Source of the DNA: Undibacterium cyanobacteriorum
GTDB lineage: Bacteria; Pseudomonadota; Gammaproteobacteria; Burkholderiales; Burkholderiaceae_D
DNA length: 64,000 nt
Reading direction: 5' to 3'
Assembly: GCF_031326225.1 (NCBI RefSeq)
Contig: NZ_CP133720.1
Span: 1,054,001 to 1,118,000 of the forward strand
Both the position numbers and the translations under genes were made by a program. The notes under the pieces were generated by a model. It was given only the letters and a program-made list of their open reading frames with translations. It ran no database searches and was not told where the DNA came from. Positions 53,110-62,973 of the stretch are shown piece by piece (within the stretch, counting starts at the first letter, position 1; each line of letters opens with the position of its first letter).

Positions 53110-54216
53110 ATGAGGAAAAGTAAACTCTTCCTTCTGCTTGCAAGCGTTCTTGTAATTACTTTTCTCGTACTTTTTTCGCTCTACTATTTTAGAGAATTGC
53201 GCTATATCGAGAAGACCGATGACGCGTATGTGAAAGCCGATAATATTCTGGTGAGCCCTAAGGTCAGCGGCTACGTTACAAGTATCGACGTGAATGATAA
53301 TCAGGAGGTGAAGAAGGGGCAGGCCTTGATTCATATCGACGCCACGGATTATCAAATCAAAGAAGAGCAGACACTCGCAGCGGTGCGCTCTCAGCAAGCG
53401 GTGCTGGTGACGACGGCCTACCAAGAGAATCTACAGAAATCTCAGATTCATCAAGCTCTGGCGAATGTACGTAGTGCTAAAGTCGCTTATGAAAAAGCAG
53501 TGAAAGATCACAGTAGAGATGTGGCTTTACTGGCCAAAGGTTTTATTTCGCATGATCGTAGCGATGCTAGCGCCAGTCAACTCGAAGTCAGCGCAGCGGG
53601 GCTGGCGCAGGCCGAGGCGCAATTACAAGCGACGCGTGATCAATTGCAAGTGATACAGTCAAAAAGTTTGCAGATTAAAGCAGATATTGAACAAAGCGAG
53701 GCGCAGGTGCGATCCGCCCGTTCTGATTTACACCATGCGGTCGTGTATGCCCCGAGCGATGGGGTGGTCGCTAACAAGTTGGTCAATCTTGGGCAATTTG
53801 TAAAGGCGGGTACACAGCTCATGACGGTCGTCCCCAGCACACAGATTTATATCCAGGCCAATTTCAAAGAGACGCAGCTGGCCCGCTTGCGCAAAGGGCA
53901 AGTGGTGCGAATTGTGGTCGATGCGGATCAAACAAAACCTTTCGCTGGAGTGATCGATAGTCTGGCACCCGCAACGGGATCTGAATTTAGCCTTCTGCCT
54001 GCCGAAAATGCGACCGGTAATTTCACGAAGATTGTGCAGCGGGTTCCGGTCAAGATTATGTTGGTCGACCAGCAAGCGAAATCTCAGATCGCAGATTTAC
54101 TCCGCCCCGGACTGTCGGTGACAGTGGAAGTGAGCACCAAAGAACGTGAAGGCGCGAATCAAGACCTTAGACTAGGCGCGGCACCTTCGTTCACCTCGTT
54201 TTTATGGTTGCGCTAA
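53110..54216 (+). CDS. HlyD/EmrA family membrane fusion protein
   Basis: Periplasmic adaptor of 368 residues with one N-terminal membrane segment (LFLLLASVLVITFLVLFSLYYF). The lipoyl-like half-motif reads VSPKVSGYVTSIDVNDNQEVKKGQ, then a long helical hairpin (about 90-210) and the second half-motif VYAPSDGVVANKLVNLGQFVKAG. AAGGA lies seven bases before the ATG. It pairs with the DHA2 transporter gene that starts on its stop codon. No outer-membrane TolC partner gene is in the window. Confidence 0.94.
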   Translation: MRKSKLFLLLASVLVITFLVLFSLYYFRELRYIEKTDDAYVKADNILVSPKVSGYVTSIDVNDNQEVKKGQALIHIDATDYQIKEEQTLAAVRSQQAVLVTTAYQENLQKSQIHQALANVRSAKVAYEKAVKDHSRDVALLAKGFISHDRSDASASQLEVSAAGLAQAEAQLQATRDQLQVIQSKSLQIKADIEQSEAQVRSARSDLHHAVVYAPSDGVVANKLVNLGQFVKAGTQLMTVVPSTQIYIQANFKETQLARLRKGQVVRIVVDADQTKPFAGVIDSLAPATGSEFSLLPAENATGNFTKIVQRVPVKIMLVDQQAKSQIADLLRPGLSVTVEVSTKEREGANQDLRLGAAPSFTSFLWLR

Positions 54217-55817
54217 TGAACGGTGTGGTGCAGGTGGACGTGATGTCCGCATCCAAGGAAAAAACCTTGAAGCCACTACTCGGTTTTATTTTGATGGCGG
54301 TCGGTATGTTCATGGCTTTGCTCGATACGCAAATTCTTGGAAGTTCTTTGCACGAAGTTCAAGCCGGTTTATCAGCAACGCCAGAAGAAATCTCGCTGGT
54401 TCAAACCTCCTATTTGATCGCCGAGGTCATAATGATTCCTTTGGCGGCGTGGTTCTCTAGCATACTGTCTACGCGCGTGCTCTTTAGCATTTCGTGTGCA
54501 GGTTTTACGATTGCCAGTATCGGTTGTGGCGGTGCGTGGGATATCCAATCAATGATGGTCTTTCGCGCAGCGCAAGGTTTTCTGGGTGGCGCAATGATTC
54601 CTACAGCGTTTGCCTCGGGTTTTATGATGTTTCCTGGTGAACGCAATCAAGCAAAAATTGCGGCAGTGTTGGGTTTGATGGCGACACTAGCGCCGGTATT
54701 GGGGCCAAGTATTGGCGGGTTAATTACCGATGCTTTGACATGGCGATGGCTGTTCTTCATCAACATCGTTCCGGGTATTGTCGTCTGTATTGCGGTTGCT
54801 TTCATCGTTGATATCGATAGACCCGATTTCAGTGTTTTGCGTCGCTTTGATATTTTGGGTGCGGTCTCATTGGCCTTGTTTTTGGGTTTGCTGCAATACG
54901 TCTTGGACGAGGGGCCTCGGCGAGCATGGCTCGAAGATGTTCATCTGCTTAGCTTTTTGTTGGTCTCGATGATGGCCGGGGTGATTTTTGTATGGCGAAG
55001 TTTGTCATACTCACATCCGATTGTTCATCTGCGCGCTTTTAGCAATTTGTCCTTCACGCTTGGATGCGTGTTAAGTTTTGTGGTGGGTATAGGTTTGTAC
55101 GGATCAATCTATATGACACCTCTGTTCCTTGGTTTGATTCGGCATTTTAGTGCGTTGCAAATTGGCGCCACGGTTTTTGTCACAGGTTTGTTTCAGGTGG
55201 GAGCGACGTTTCTATCGATCGCATTGCGTAAATACTTGAGCAATCAAACGATCTTGGCTTTAGGTTTTCTCATTTTTTACGTCAGTTGTGTGCTATTTCA
55301 AGGAGTGACCGCCAGTTGGGGTTATTGGGAATTGTTAGTGCCGCAGGCCTTACGTGGAATGGGCACGATGTTGTGCGTGATTCCTTTAACCAGTCTTGCA
55401 CTTGGGAGCTTTACGGGCGAGGTGCTGAAAGGGGCCAGCGGCATTTATAACTTGATGCGTAACCTCGGCGGAGCAATTGGTCTGGCATTGATCAATACCG
55501 AGCTCTTCTTCAATCGCTTCGATCTTCATTATCGACAACTGGCGGACTACTCCGTGCGTGCATCGGCTCGACTTAGCCAGGCGTCCGAGCAACTCCTGTT
55601 TCAACTCAACGGGCATATAGTCGATAGTGATAGGGCTCAGCTTTTAGCCACCAAGTTACTTGACTCAGCATTGCGTCAGCAGGCTTTGGTATTAAGTTTT
55701 AGCGATGTATATAGACTCATGGCCACTGCTTTTTTATTAGGACTTGTCTTAATTCTTTATCTTCGTTTGAAAAGCCGACATGTCGAACCTTCTACTGCCC
55801 CCATCATGGAACATTGA
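54216..55817 (+). CDS. EmrB-type MFS exporter, DHA2 family
   Basis: Drug-proton antiporter of 533 residues with about 14 membrane segments, as in DHA2 transporters. Motif C-like and helix-5 features include GLMATLAPVLGPSIGGLI and TWRWLFFINIVPG. The ATG at 54216 overlaps the EmrA stop as TAATG; a second ATG at 54243 has AGGTGG five bases upstream and may be the true start. With EmrA it likely exports the cluster product across both membranes. Confidence 0.93.
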   Translation: MNGVVQVDVMSASKEKTLKPLLGFILMAVGMFMALLDTQILGSSLHEVQAGLSATPEEISLVQTSYLIAEVIMIPLAAWFSSILSTRVLFSISCAGFTIASIGCGGAWDIQSMMVFRAAQGFLGGAMIPTAFASGFMMFPGERNQAKIAAVLGLMATLAPVLGPSIGGLITDALTWRWLFFINIVPGIVVCIAVAFIVDIDRPDFSVLRRFDILGAVSLALFLGLLQYVLDEGPRRAWLEDVHLLSFLLVSMMAGVIFVWRSLSYSHPIVHLRAFSNLSFTLGCVLSFVVGIGLYGSIYMTPLFLGLIRHFSALQIGATVFVTGLFQVGATFLSIALRKYLSNQTILALGFLIFYVSCVLFQGVTASWGYWELLVPQALRGMGTMLCVIPLTSLALGSFTGEVLKGASGIYNLMRNLGGAIGLALINTELFFNRFDLHYRQLADYSVRASARLSQASEQLLFQLNGHIVDSDRAQLLATKLLDSALRQQALVLSFSDVYRLMATAFLLGLVLILYLRLKSRHVEPSTAPIMEH

Positions 55818-55933
55818 GCAGGGGGCGTGAAGAATAAAGAATAAGCTAGTGAACATTAGTATCATGTAAGGCGAGCATTTACGATCAGCCCGCGAATGAG
55901 AGAACCTCCACCAACAATGCCGGAGTGATTTTC

Positions 55934-56704
55934 CTAATCTCTCGCAATTTCACGAGGAATCTGGACTAGATTGTTTTGGATCGCTTTAGCGGCGGCATGG
56001 CCTCGTGTGAACACATCGAGCTTTGACATGGTATTGCGCACATGAATTTTCACAGTCCAAGGGCTGATGCCAAGGATGATGCCGATCTCGTGGTTGGTTT
56101 TACCAATGCAGACTAATTCCAAGACCTGCATTTCGCGCGCTGAAAGTGCATGATCGGGAAGTTGTTGTTTCTGTTTGAGTTGGTAGTGGCTTCGGAGCGC
56201 CGTATGTAAGTGTGGCACGATCATGCGCATGATTTCTTGAGTCTGTTCATCCCAATGGGGGATCCCCGAGAAGCAGAAGTAACTGGTGGCGCCACCATGC
56301 AAATCTTTCGAACCATGCGCTGCCATATTCTGCATTTTGTGGCGCTTGAACATTTCCATCCATTCTTTGTCACGTGGATTCGACAAAGCGTGTTCAAAGT
56401 CTTCGGTGAAGAAGACTGGGGCGTCTTGTTCTAACCAGTATCGAATCATCGGGCTTCGAATTTTGCCATCACTGCTAATGCAATCTCTGATGTAGTCATC
56501 AGGGAAGCCCATATTAATGGAATCGAGTAAAGCCACCGGAGTGACACTTGCGATGCCACACAGAAATCGTTGGTGCGGCATGAGTTCTTGAATAATTGGA
56601 TAAATATGGTCAGCGAAAGTATCGCGCGTTTCGATTCGGTGGCAGATCGCGAATAAGGAAAATAAGGCGTCTGCAAGTGGTGTTTTTTCAGATGAAGAAT
56701 GCAT
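55934..56704 (-). CDS. LuxR family regulator, EpsA-like
   Basis: Regulator of about 256 residues with a C-terminal LuxR helix-turn-helix (LSAREMQVLELVCIGKTNHEIGIILGISPWTVKIHVRNTMSKLDV). The N-terminal 160 residues resemble the sensor-like half of EpsA/autoinducer-binding-related proteins, but I cannot show a ligand. I chose the ATG at 56704; a TTG at 56722 is possible. It converges on the exporter genes and is the obvious candidate for pathway control of the biosynthetic cluster. Confidence 0.88.
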   Translation of the reverse strand: MHSSSEKTPLADALFSLFAICHRIETRDTFADHIYPIIQELMPHQRFLCGIASVTPVALLDSINMGFPDDYIRDCISSDGKIRSPMIRYWLEQDAPVFFTEDFEHALSNPRDKEWMEMFKRHKMQNMAAHGSKDLHGGATSYFCFSGIPHWDEQTQEIMRMIVPHLHTALRSHYQLKQKQQLPDHALSAREMQVLELVCIGKTNHEIGIILGISPWTVKIHVRNTMSKLDVFTRGHAAAKAIQNNLVQIPREIARD

Positions 56705-56722
56705 AGAATCGTTGATAAGCAA

Positions 56723-57464
56723 GTGTCGACAAATACACAGTAATTCCTTGGTGGATGGCGAAACGCCGCGCCCAATGCAGGCGATCGGTTATGCCTTTTC
56801 TGAACCAGATTTTCGAACTAGAACATGTGACTCGGTCAACTAGGACCCAGATGCCCGCCACACATCGTGCTCGAATATCGATTACCGATCCAGCGAAACG
56901 ATAGGCAGGCCTAGGCTGCATCGATCGGTGCGGTTCGATTATTTCTGGTCTCTGATTTATTGTTGTGATGCGGAGACGCGCCTCTTGTCGATACGAACTT
57001 GCGCGACCTCAACCGCGATTTACTCTCTTACTCAATTGCCCTGAGCGTTTCCATGAGTCGCATTCCGAGGGCTTATCTGACATCTCGACCTTGTGTATTC
57101 ATCGATGTCATTAGTATTTAGAGTAAATATTATGTCTATGTATTATGTCATAGCTGCTTTGCGCAGTGGTGGTTCAAATTACACAGTTAGCCGCGAGGGA
57201 CTCATATCACTTTGAAGGGAATGTAAAAACTAGGGGCGCTTGAAAATTGGCTTTCAAATTTCAGTTAATCTTAGGCCATCATTTCAGCATCGCAATGGCT
57301 AGAATGCTATTGCTTTAAACGCTTTTCGCATGAGTTTCGAGCGCTGATAATTGCATCACAAGAATGTAGGATTTATGGATTCATATGAATTTATTTTTCC
57401 AGTATGAACAAAATATATCGTCCATCCACGGACGCCATGTATTAAGTGGTATATACCAAACCGA
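56723..57464. other. 742-base intergenic region, no gene seen
   Basis: No frame is convincing. The left part is the promoter region of the leftward LuxR gene. The middle (about 57110-57160) is AT-rich with repeated TATGTC/TATTATGTC words. The right part is the 3' flank of the glycosyltransferase gene. I did not find a clear terminator for that gene. Confidence 0.4.
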
Positions 57465-59909
57465 TTATTTCGAGGCTAAATGCTGTGCCCACATTTGCTC
57501 TAAGGCCTCGGTAAAATGCTTCACAAAACGTGGTCCGTCGCAAACTGGCGATTGCACGATTTGTTGTCGCAAATGAGCACGCAGTGCGGCGAGTTCTTGT
57601 AGGTTTTGGCTGTAATGTTGCGCGATTTCGACGTAGTGCTTTTTGTCGCGAGCGACCCACTGTGGAAGACCGCCATTGATTAGTAGTCCTTGCCCTTGGC
57701 GCGCAAGGAAATGCTCGCCTTCTAAAGTGATCACCGGCACGCCCATCCATAGACTCTCCATGGTGGTTGTGCCACCTGTGTAGGGGAAAGGATCAAGGCA
57801 GATATCGACTTTTTGATAGGCGCGGAAATATGCATCACGCGGCGTTGGCCCTTCAAACTCGATGCGTTCTGACGCGATACCGCGACGAGTGAATTTTTCC
57901 AAAGTTTCTGCTCGTACCTCGGCATCAGCGAGTGGAGGAGACTTCAAAAACAAACGACTCTGCGGAACCCCCTGTAAGACTTCACACCAAAGATCAACAA
58001 CATGATCATTCATCTTCATTAATTGGTTGAAGCTAGCGAAGCGGATAAAGCCATTCTCTAATGCGGGGAGTGGGCCGACTTCAACGTTTGAATTCGGTTC
58101 TGAGAAACACAGACGTGTCTCGGGTAAACGCCATATTTTCTCCGAAAAATAGGGCTCTTGATCGGGCGGCAATGTGTAAGGGTCTGCGATCAGATAATCG
58201 ATACTCGACATGCCGGTTGAAGCAAAATATCCGAGCCAGGTGATCTGAACCGGAGCCGGTTTGCGCGCGAAAATAGGGAGACGATTGTGGGCTGTAAAAC
58301 CCGCCAAATCAAATAAGAAGTGCACCCCATCTTGATGAATTTTTTGCGCCGCTTGGTCGTCACTCAAATCGTGAATCGTGCGCCACAGATCGAAGTGCTT
58401 CTTAAGGCGCTCGGTTCCTTCGTCAGAAAATGGGATGGTGGAGTACGCGACGAGTTCGAACTTAGATTTGTCGAGCGAGCTTAAAACATTCTCGAGAAAA
58501 TAGCAGACAGGATGGGTGCGGAAATCACCCGACACAAAACCCAAACGTAACTTGCCCTGATTCGGGCAATTCCATTGCGTATATGGCTTCAGGTCTTTGC
58601 AAATCGCTTGATCGTATGCCCGTGCATGTTCGATGTAGTCAGCCGCAGTAAAGTCGTGGTGATAGCTCAAAACGAAAATCGCATTGCTGAGTGCCACGAC
58701 GAGATCGGGGCGTAAATCAAAGGCTTTCTTATAGTGCGCAATGGCCTCGTTTGATTTGCCTTGTTGACGTAAACAAAAACCATAGTTGGAGTGCGCTTCA
58801 GCATATTCGGGGTTCAGCTCCAAAGCAATCAAGTAATGCTGATTGGCGAGTTTGAACTGGCGGTCGTCTGAGTAAATATTGGCCAGATTAAAATGTAAGA
58901 CACTTTGCTGTGGTTCTAGTGTGATGGCGTGCGTGAGCTTTTCGATGGCTTGTGCTGTATTGCCTTGATCATGTAGGCATAGGGCCAGATTACACAAAAT
59001 ACTCGCATTATTTGGATTGATTTGTAATGCTTGTTCGAAGTAGCGCTGCGCACTTAAATGAGCACCTAAGCTACGCTCGATGCTGCCAAGATTATTGAGT
59101 GCTTCAATGGCTTGAGGATTGTGGCGAAGCAGCCTTTGCAAGTAGGTTTTTGCCTCGACCAGATGTTTCGCATCAAGGTGGAACTGTGCCAACTTCGTGA
59201 GAGCGATTTCATAGTCCTGATCTTTTTTCTGATCTTTCAGATCGAGTATCTCTTGGTAAACAGCTTGGGCTCGATCTGCCTGGCCGAGTTGTTCATACAC
59301 CTGCGCCATGGCGAGGCGACGTCTCGGAAAGTCAGGCTGCAATTCTTGAACTGTTTGTAGTGCTTGTAAAGCCGACGCGAAATTTTTCTGTTGGACGCAT
59401 AGCTGTGCCAGTAAAAAATGAGCCTGTGCTGAGGTGCGGACTTGTGCGCAAAATTGGCTCAGACGCGATAGCGCTTCTGTAAAATTCCCTTGCTGTGCCA
59501 ATAGTTCAACCAGCGTTAGCGTAGCCGCCTCAAATGCGGGGTTAATTCTTAATGCAGCTTCGCATTCTAGAACAGCTTCTTGCGGGGTGTGCTTCATGAG
59601 CGCGATATTCGCCAACATAAAATGAGCGTCGGCCGATGCTGGGGCCAGTTGCGTTCGCTCATGCAGAATGGTTTGTGCCTCATCCAAACGCTGCATGCTC
59701 TGCAAAGCAAAACCGAGATTGAGTAGAGCATCGCCATGTTCTGGGTCTAATGTGATCGCCTCTTGATATTTACTCACCGCGGCTTGCAGTTGGTTTTGGT
59801 CGAGAAATGCATTGCCTTGCTTAATTAGATCCTCAACGCGATCGTGGTCCACGGTTGATATGGTGGTAGCTGGGGTCTCTTGCTTCTTTTTGAACCAATG
59901 AAAGATCAT
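57465..59909 (-). CDS. TPR-rich GT41 glycosyltransferase (OGT/SPINDLY-like)
   Basis: Protein of 814 residues. The N-terminal 450 residues are about eleven TPR repeats (for example GDALLNLGFALQSMQRLDEAQTIL, AEAHSNYGFCLRQQGKSNEAIAHYKKAFDLRPD). The C-terminal GT41 catalytic domain shows LRLGFVSGDFRTHPVCYFLENVL, WLGYFASTGMSSIDYLIADP and DPFPYTGGTTTMESLWMGVPVITLEG. Such bacterial proteins add a sugar to Ser/Thr of proteins or build surface glycans. No signal peptide is seen, so it acts in the cytoplasm. The target is unknown. Confidence 0.93.
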   Translation of the reverse strand: MIFHWFKKKQETPATTISTVDHDRVEDLIKQGNAFLDQNQLQAAVSKYQEAITLDPEHGDALLNLGFALQSMQRLDEAQTILHERTQLAPASADAHFMLANIALMKHTPQEAVLECEAALRINPAFEAATLTLVELLAQQGNFTEALSRLSQFCAQVRTSAQAHFLLAQLCVQQKNFASALQALQTVQELQPDFPRRRLAMAQVYEQLGQADRAQAVYQEILDLKDQKKDQDYEIALTKLAQFHLDAKHLVEAKTYLQRLLRHNPQAIEALNNLGSIERSLGAHLSAQRYFEQALQINPNNASILCNLALCLHDQGNTAQAIEKLTHAITLEPQQSVLHFNLANIYSDDRQFKLANQHYLIALELNPEYAEAHSNYGFCLRQQGKSNEAIAHYKKAFDLRPDLVVALSNAIFVLSYHHDFTAADYIEHARAYDQAICKDLKPYTQWNCPNQGKLRLGFVSGDFRTHPVCYFLENVLSSLDKSKFELVAYSTIPFSDEGTERLKKHFDLWRTIHDLSDDQAAQKIHQDGVHFLFDLAGFTAHNRLPIFARKPAPVQITWLGYFASTGMSSIDYLIADPYTLPPDQEPYFSEKIWRLPETRLCFSEPNSNVEVGPLPALENGFIRFASFNQLMKMNDHVVDLWCEVLQGVPQSRLFLKSPPLADAEVRAETLEKFTRRGIASERIEFEGPTPRDAYFRAYQKVDICLDPFPYTGGTTTMESLWMGVPVITLEGEHFLARQGQGLLINGGLPQWVARDKKHYVEIAQHYSQNLQELAALRAHLRQQIVQSPVCDGPRFVKHFTEALEQMWAQHLASK

Positions 59910-60026
59910 GATGTACTTTGTTCGACTGGGGGGGGCGGTTTTGACTAAAAATGCTGAAACGTACTCACCTTCACATCATAATACTGTGGCCAACTATTGT
60001 GGTGCTATTGTAGTGACTCTTGTTCG

Positions 60027-60314
60027 TTAAACTTGGCTAGGATAAAGATGCTCACAAAAGCGCCATTCATGCACCGGTTGATCGTCGATGTAGGTGGTCG
60101 GTTTTGGTAAGTAAGCTTCGAAGCAATCTTGCAAGCCCAACTCGAGAGCAGTGCTTCGACAATACTCGGCACCACCGGAACTCCACAAATACAGCAAGGC
60201 ACCTTCTTGTTTCAGCCTACGCACGGCAGCGATTGCGGCTGGCATGGGAATGCGTTTGCTACCGTAGGAGCGAATCAAGGTATCGTCGATGTCGAAGTAA
60301 ATGATGCGTTGCAT
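60027..60314 (-). CDS. Small HAD-like phosphatase
   Basis: Protein of 95 residues with the HAD motif I FDIDDTLIRSYG, motif II LWSSGG and a final YIDDQP that fits motif IV. It lacks a cap domain, and the size is at the low end for the superfamily. The substrate is unknown. It lies 21 bases downstream of a small hypothetical gene in the same direction. Confidence 0.85.
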   Translation of the reverse strand: MQRIIYFDIDDTLIRSYGSKRIPMPAAIAAVRRLKQEGALLYLWSSGGAEYCRSTALELGLQDCFEAYLPKPTTYIDDQPVHEWRFCEHLYPSQV

Positions 60315-60335
60315 ATCTTGGCTTGGAATGAGGTG

Positions 60336-60617
60336 TTAGCGCTGGAGCTCGCTGTCTTGAATCTGATCGAGATCTTGTGGGAATTGGCTAGCGGCCTCCC
60401 ACTCTGCCTCAGTCATGTCACGGGCGAAAATGCCTCGGTGCCAGGCACGACTGAGGTGTTGAAAGACGTGCTGTAACTGTATACGGAAGTCGACCTCATC
60501 AAATTCTGCTGTTTCGTTCATTTCAGTGATTAACTTCCCTAAGTGCTCATGCGCATCTTCGAGTTCGTACATGAGTCCAGCCCATTCGACCGGATGGTCT
60601 TTTTTGTTGATCATCAT
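60336..60617 (-). CDS. Small acidic conserved-type protein
   Basis: Helical, acidic protein of 93 residues (EWAGLMYELEDAHEHLGKLITEMNETAEFDEVDFRIQLQHVFQHLSRAWHR). No signal peptide, membrane segment or family is recognised. It lies between rng and the HAD gene and may be cotranscribed with the latter. Confidence 0.75.
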   Translation of the reverse strand: MMINKKDHPVEWAGLMYELEDAHEHLGKLITEMNETAEFDEVDFRIQLQHVFQHLSRAWHRGIFARDMTEAEWEAASQFPQDLDQIQDSELQR

Positions 60618-60696
60618 GTTTTATTTTTTTGGCAATTGCATAAGCCAAGTAAGAGCTGATCGAATTAGGATCTGGGAAGTGATCAGCTCGAGATGC

Positions 60697-62172
60697 TTAC
60701 ATCAAAATAATATCGTACTGCTCCTGATGGAACACATTCTCGACTTGCAGTGAAATCGGTTTGCCGATGAAGTCGCCTAACATCGCTAGATGTTGTGACT
60801 CTTCTTCGAGGAACATATCGACCACGACTTGGGATGCCATGATGCGGAATTCGCGGGGGTTGAATTGTTTTGCTTCGCGTAGGAGCTCACGTAGGATTTC
60901 GTAGCAAACGGTACGCGCTGTTTTGACTTGGCCTTTGCCGTTGCAGGCTGGGCAAGGCTCGCACAGTACATGAGACAGTGATTCGCGCGTGCGTTTGCGT
61001 GTGACTTCGACTAATCCTAATGCAGAGAAAGTCGAGACTGAGAGTTTGGTGCGATCGCGTGCTAGGGCTTTGTTGAGCTCTGCTAGGACGGCGTCTTTAT
61101 GTTCTTGGCTTTCCATGTCGATCAAGTCAAGAATGATAATGCCGCCTAAATTACGCAAACGTAGTTGGCGGGCGATTGCAATCGCTGCCTCCAAATTAGT
61201 TTTGAAAATCGTATCGTCGAAATTGCGACCCGCGACAAAGCTACCGGTGTTGACGTCGATGGTGGTCATCGCTTCGGTTTGGTCGATGATGAGATAACCT
61301 CCCGATTTCAAATTCACGCGACGGCTCAGCGCGCGTTCAATTTCTTCTTCGACACCATACAAATCAAAAATAGGGCGTTCGCCAGTGTAGTGCTGCAGCT
61401 TCGGTAATACCGATGGCGTGTAAGTGCGGGCGAAGTCTTGCAGCATCAGGAAGTTTTCGCGCGAGTCGATTTGTATGCTGTCGGTTTCTTCGTTGACGAA
61501 GTCACGTAAAACACGCTGTGCTAGATTCAAATCTTGGTACAGCAAGCTGCACGGCGGTTTGGTTTTGGCTAGCTTGGTGATGTTGGACCAGGTGCGACGC
61601 AAGTATTCGATGTCGGTGCGCAAGTCTTCTTCAGAGGCGTCTTCGGCCATGGTTCTGACGATAAATCCACCTTTTTCGTCTTCACTGACCAGTCCTTGCA
61701 CCTTGGTGCGTAGGGCTTCGCGCTCTTCTTCGTTTTCGATACGCTGCGAAATACCGATGTGCGAATCCTGCGGCAAGAACACTAACATGCGGCCTGCAAT
61801 CGAAATCTGTGTAGAGAGTCGTGCACCTTTGGTGCCGATCGGGTCTTTCACCACTTGCACAGTGACCGTTTGGCCGTCGAAGAGTAATTTTTCGATTGGT
61901 GTTAAAGGCACATTGTTAGGACTGCCTTCGTGACCTTGTGGACGTGCATCCCAAATATCGGCCACGTGCAAAAATGCCGCTCGTTCTAAACCGATGTCGA
62001 TAAAGGCCGACTGCATACCGGGCAAGACACGCACTACTTTGCCGAGGTAGATGTTGCCGACTAAGCCGCGTGACAGCGTGCGTTCGATGTGCAGCTCTTG
62101 CACCGCACCTTGAAACATCAGCGCAACGCGCGTTTCTTGCGGCGTGATGTTGATCAGAAGATTTTCGCTCAT
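60697..62172 (-). CDS. rng: Ribonuclease G
   Basis: Endoribonuclease of 491 residues involved in 16S rRNA 5' maturation and mRNA decay. An S1 domain (GNIYLGKVVRVLPGMQSAFIDIGLERAAFLH) opens the protein. The catalytic region with ATVDVNTG-type residues reads TIDVNTGSFVAG and ILDLIDM. The zinc-link motif CEPCPACNGKG is present. The length matches RNase G, without the long C-terminal scaffold of RNase E. It follows maf by 20 bases, a common proteobacterial arrangement. Confidence 0.97.
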   Translation of the reverse strand: MSENLLINITPQETRVALMFQGAVQELHIERTLSRGLVGNIYLGKVVRVLPGMQSAFIDIGLERAAFLHVADIWDARPQGHEGSPNNVPLTPIEKLLFDGQTVTVQVVKDPIGTKGARLSTQISIAGRMLVFLPQDSHIGISQRIENEEEREALRTKVQGLVSEDEKGGFIVRTMAEDASEEDLRTDIEYLRRTWSNITKLAKTKPPCSLLYQDLNLAQRVLRDFVNEETDSIQIDSRENFLMLQDFARTYTPSVLPKLQHYTGERPIFDLYGVEEEIERALSRRVNLKSGGYLIIDQTEAMTTIDVNTGSFVAGRNFDDTIFKTNLEAAIAIARQLRLRNLGGIIILDLIDMESQEHKDAVLAELNKALARDRTKLSVSTFSALGLVEVTRKRTRESLSHVLCEPCPACNGKGQVKTARTVCYEILRELLREAKQFNPREFRIMASQVVVDMFLEEESQHLAMLGDFIGKPISLQVENVFHQEQYDIILM

Positions 62173-62192
62173 TTGGATTCAATTTTTGATAT

Positions 62193-62804
62193 TTAAGAAT
62201 TCTTAAAGTAGCCTAGTAGTTCGCAGGTCTCGAACAGGGGAAGCCCCATGATGCCTGAGTAACTGCCACTGATATGTTCGATGAAGCGCGCAGCCATACC
62301 TTGGATGCCATAGCCACCGGCTTTGTCATACGGTTCAGCGCTATCACAATAAGCGGCGATTTGCGCAGCACTTAAAGGAGCGAAGCGTACTTCCGAACAT
62401 TGTGTTCGTTGTAGAAGCTGATGTTGATATTTCACGGCGATGCTGGTCAGCACTTGATGCGTATTGCCGGCTAACTGCGTCAGCATGGCAATCGCATGTT
62501 CGCGATCACTCGGTTTGCCGAGGATTTGTTGACCCAAGACGACCGTTGTATCGGCAGCTAAAACGGGATGTGGCGGCAAGTGCCGCGCCAACATCGCATT
62601 CCATGCGGCGCTGGCTTTCTCTTGCGTTACGCGGGCCACATAGGCTTCAGGCAATTCCCCTGGATAGACTTCTTCAGTGACATCGGGTCCGCGCGGCGGT
62701 AGATCACGCAGAAGTAAGACTTCGAAATCGATACCAACCTGACGCAATAATTCACGTCGACGTGGGCTTTTCGAAGCGAGATAAAGTTTTTGCTGATAGC
62801 CCAT
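62193..62804 (-). CDS. maf: Maf family nucleotide pyrophosphatase
   Basis: Protein of 203 residues that hydrolyses non-canonical or pyrimidine nucleoside triphosphates. The N-terminal signature LYLASKSPRRRELLRQVG is diagnostic. It is followed by VLAADTTVV and the active-site GYGIQGMAARFIEHISGSYSGIMGLPLFET. AGGA lies eight bases before the ATG. It lies directly upstream of rng in the transcript. Confidence 0.97.
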   Translation of the reverse strand: MGYQQKLYLASKSPRRRELLRQVGIDFEVLLLRDLPPRGPDVTEEVYPGELPEAYVARVTQEKASAAWNAMLARHLPPHPVLAADTTVVLGQQILGKPSDREHAIAMLTQLAGNTHQVLTSIAVKYQHQLLQRTQCSEVRFAPLSAAQIAAYCDSAEPYDKAGGYGIQGMAARFIEHISGSYSGIMGLPLFETCELLGYFKNS

Positions 62805-62847
62805 AGCTACATTCCTGATGCTCGGCTCAGTCGCATCCTTGAATCAA

Positions 62848-62943
62848 CTAGGCTTCAGGGGAAATCGACTTCGCGTAATAGAGTTGTTCTGCTAATAATA
62901 CACGGAGCATCGTTTGTGGCAAAGCAAATCCGTCACGGTTTAG
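62848..62943 (-). pseudogene. Decayed copy of the rlmH 3' end
   Basis: On the minus strand this segment encodes GFALPQTMLRVLLAEQLYYA, closely matching LTLPHGMVRVLLAEQLYRA of the neighbouring rlmH, and then a stop codon. An in-frame TGA lies a few codons upstream. A 22-base block at 62883-62904 is identical to 63024-63045 in rlmH, offset 141 bases. This is a tandem partial duplication, not a full gene. Confidence 0.8.
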
Positions 62944-62973
62944 TCACTGTTTGTGGCGAGGGCGAAAGCGTCG

